NCBI GenBank assembly: GCA_910588895.1
Contig: CAJUSS010000005.1
Span: 2,342 to 53,690, forward strand
Direction: 5' to 3'
Origin: an uncultured Lachnospiraceae bacterium
Lineage (GTDB): Bacteria; Bacillota; Clostridia; Lachnospirales; Lachnospiraceae
DNA length: 51,349 nucleotides
Shown here one piece after another: positions 50,972 through 51,349 of this stretch. The notes below the pieces were generated by a model. The model was not told where the DNA came from. It did not search any database and worked only from the letters and a program-made list of their open reading frames with translations. The translations under genes and the position numbers were made by a program. The first letter of the stretch is position 1. Each line of letters opens with the position of its first letter.

Positions 50972-51349
50972 TCATTTCCCCTTTCCTGTAAGGATCCCAT
51001 AGATGTTCATGGCGGTAAAGAGCATATTTAAGATCCCGCAGGCCGGGAGCACCACATAAAACACGCCTATGGCCACCCCCAGAGAGGAGGTCATCTGTCC
51101 CATGGCAAGATCCACGATCTGTACGCCGCCATAGAAAAGGATCACAGCCGAAAAGAGAAAGGCGACCCCTTCCGAAAAGACGGCAGACCATTTCTGCCCT
51201 TTCTTTGGGAGGCGCTCCACAAGGGTCGGGATGTTCATATGCCCTCTTTCCTCCGTGACCAGGCTGGCCCCTAAGAGCGCCATCCAGGCAAAGAGGATTT
51301 TCGTGATATGTCTGATTATTGTTATAGAGTAACACTGCTAAAACTATTG
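50972..51349 (-). pseudogene. TRAP transporter small permease (DctQ type), probably damaged, runs off window
   Basis: The readable part FAWMALLGASLVTEERGHMN, then VFSEGVAFLFSAVILFYGGV and AIGVFYVVLPACGILNMLF, is the second half of a DctQ subunit, with the usual RGH after the second helix. Going upstream, this frame meets a TAG near 51337. A different frame reads IVLAVLLYNNN, which looks like the end of the first helix. The connecting segment expected between the helices (about 25 residues) is missing, so a deletion with frame change near 51300 is likely. The window ends here, so the gene's true 5' end cannot be examined. Confidence 0.6.

Overview
The window looks like a chromosomal segment of a gut-type Lachnospiraceae (Bacillota). 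The reasons are a moderately high GC content, strong AGGAGG-type ribosome binding sites, a class C sortase pilus locus controlled by a BTAD regulator, a split transketolase, a potC-potD fusion, a rubrerythrin with its rubredoxin domain at the N-terminus, and HSL/BD-FAE-type hydrolases next to tripartite tricarboxylate transporter genes. This placement rests on gene content and style only. No rRNA or tRNA gene and no CRISPR array was seen.

Layout. 1-5.4 kb (minus strand): mfd (its 3' end lies off the window), pth, and a frameshifted RelA/SpoT-type alarmone synthetase with a 59-residue ORF just upstream under a strong promoter. 5.7-6.6 kb: a ketopantoate reductase on the plus strand. 6.8-16.9 kb (minus): a complete pilus locus in the transcription order BTAD regulator, 54-residue overlapping ORF, giant LPxTG tip adhesin, backbone pilin, class C sortase, minor pilin. 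Two near-identical palindromic sequences in inverted orientation lie upstream of the regulator. 17.3-20.2 kb: a lactonase-aroC-rpiB operon. 20.4-25.1 kb (plus): a PuuR-like XRE-cupin regulator and potA-potB-potCD for polyamine uptake. 25.2-27.9 kb: three tandem tyrosine recombinases with no phage genes around them. 28.1-29.8 kb (minus): a DEAD-box RNA helicase whose leader carries an intrinsic terminator directly after the promoter. 30.1-32.3 kb: a two-component system. 32.4-34.8 kb: a small secreted protein and the two transketolase subunits. 34.9-40.8 kb (minus): HAD phosphatase, trigger-factor-like lipoprotein, M18 aminopeptidase, D-Tyr-tRNA deacylase, an intact small alarmone synthetase, and an S1-domain protein. 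40.9-42.1 kb (plus): PerR and rubrerythrin, both with Fur/PerR-box-like palindromes at their promoters.

42.2-47.1 kb is a decaying accessory island: an antitoxin remnant, two broken catabolic genes, one intact alpha/beta hydrolase, heavily eroded tctA and tctC with tctB missing, and a LysR regulator that appears to have lost about 50 residues of its effector domain. A second LysR gene, a secreted esterase, and a TRAP transporter whose small subunit also looks damaged close the window.

The most interesting items are (i) the inverted-repeat pair upstream of the pilus regulator, which looks like a possible invertible switch, together with the orphan recombinase trio; (ii) the promoter-proximal terminator of the DEAD-box helicase; (iii) the possible toxin-antitoxin-like synthetase pair at 4.3-5.4 kb; and (iv) the 54-residue pilus-locus ORF overlapping its regulator.
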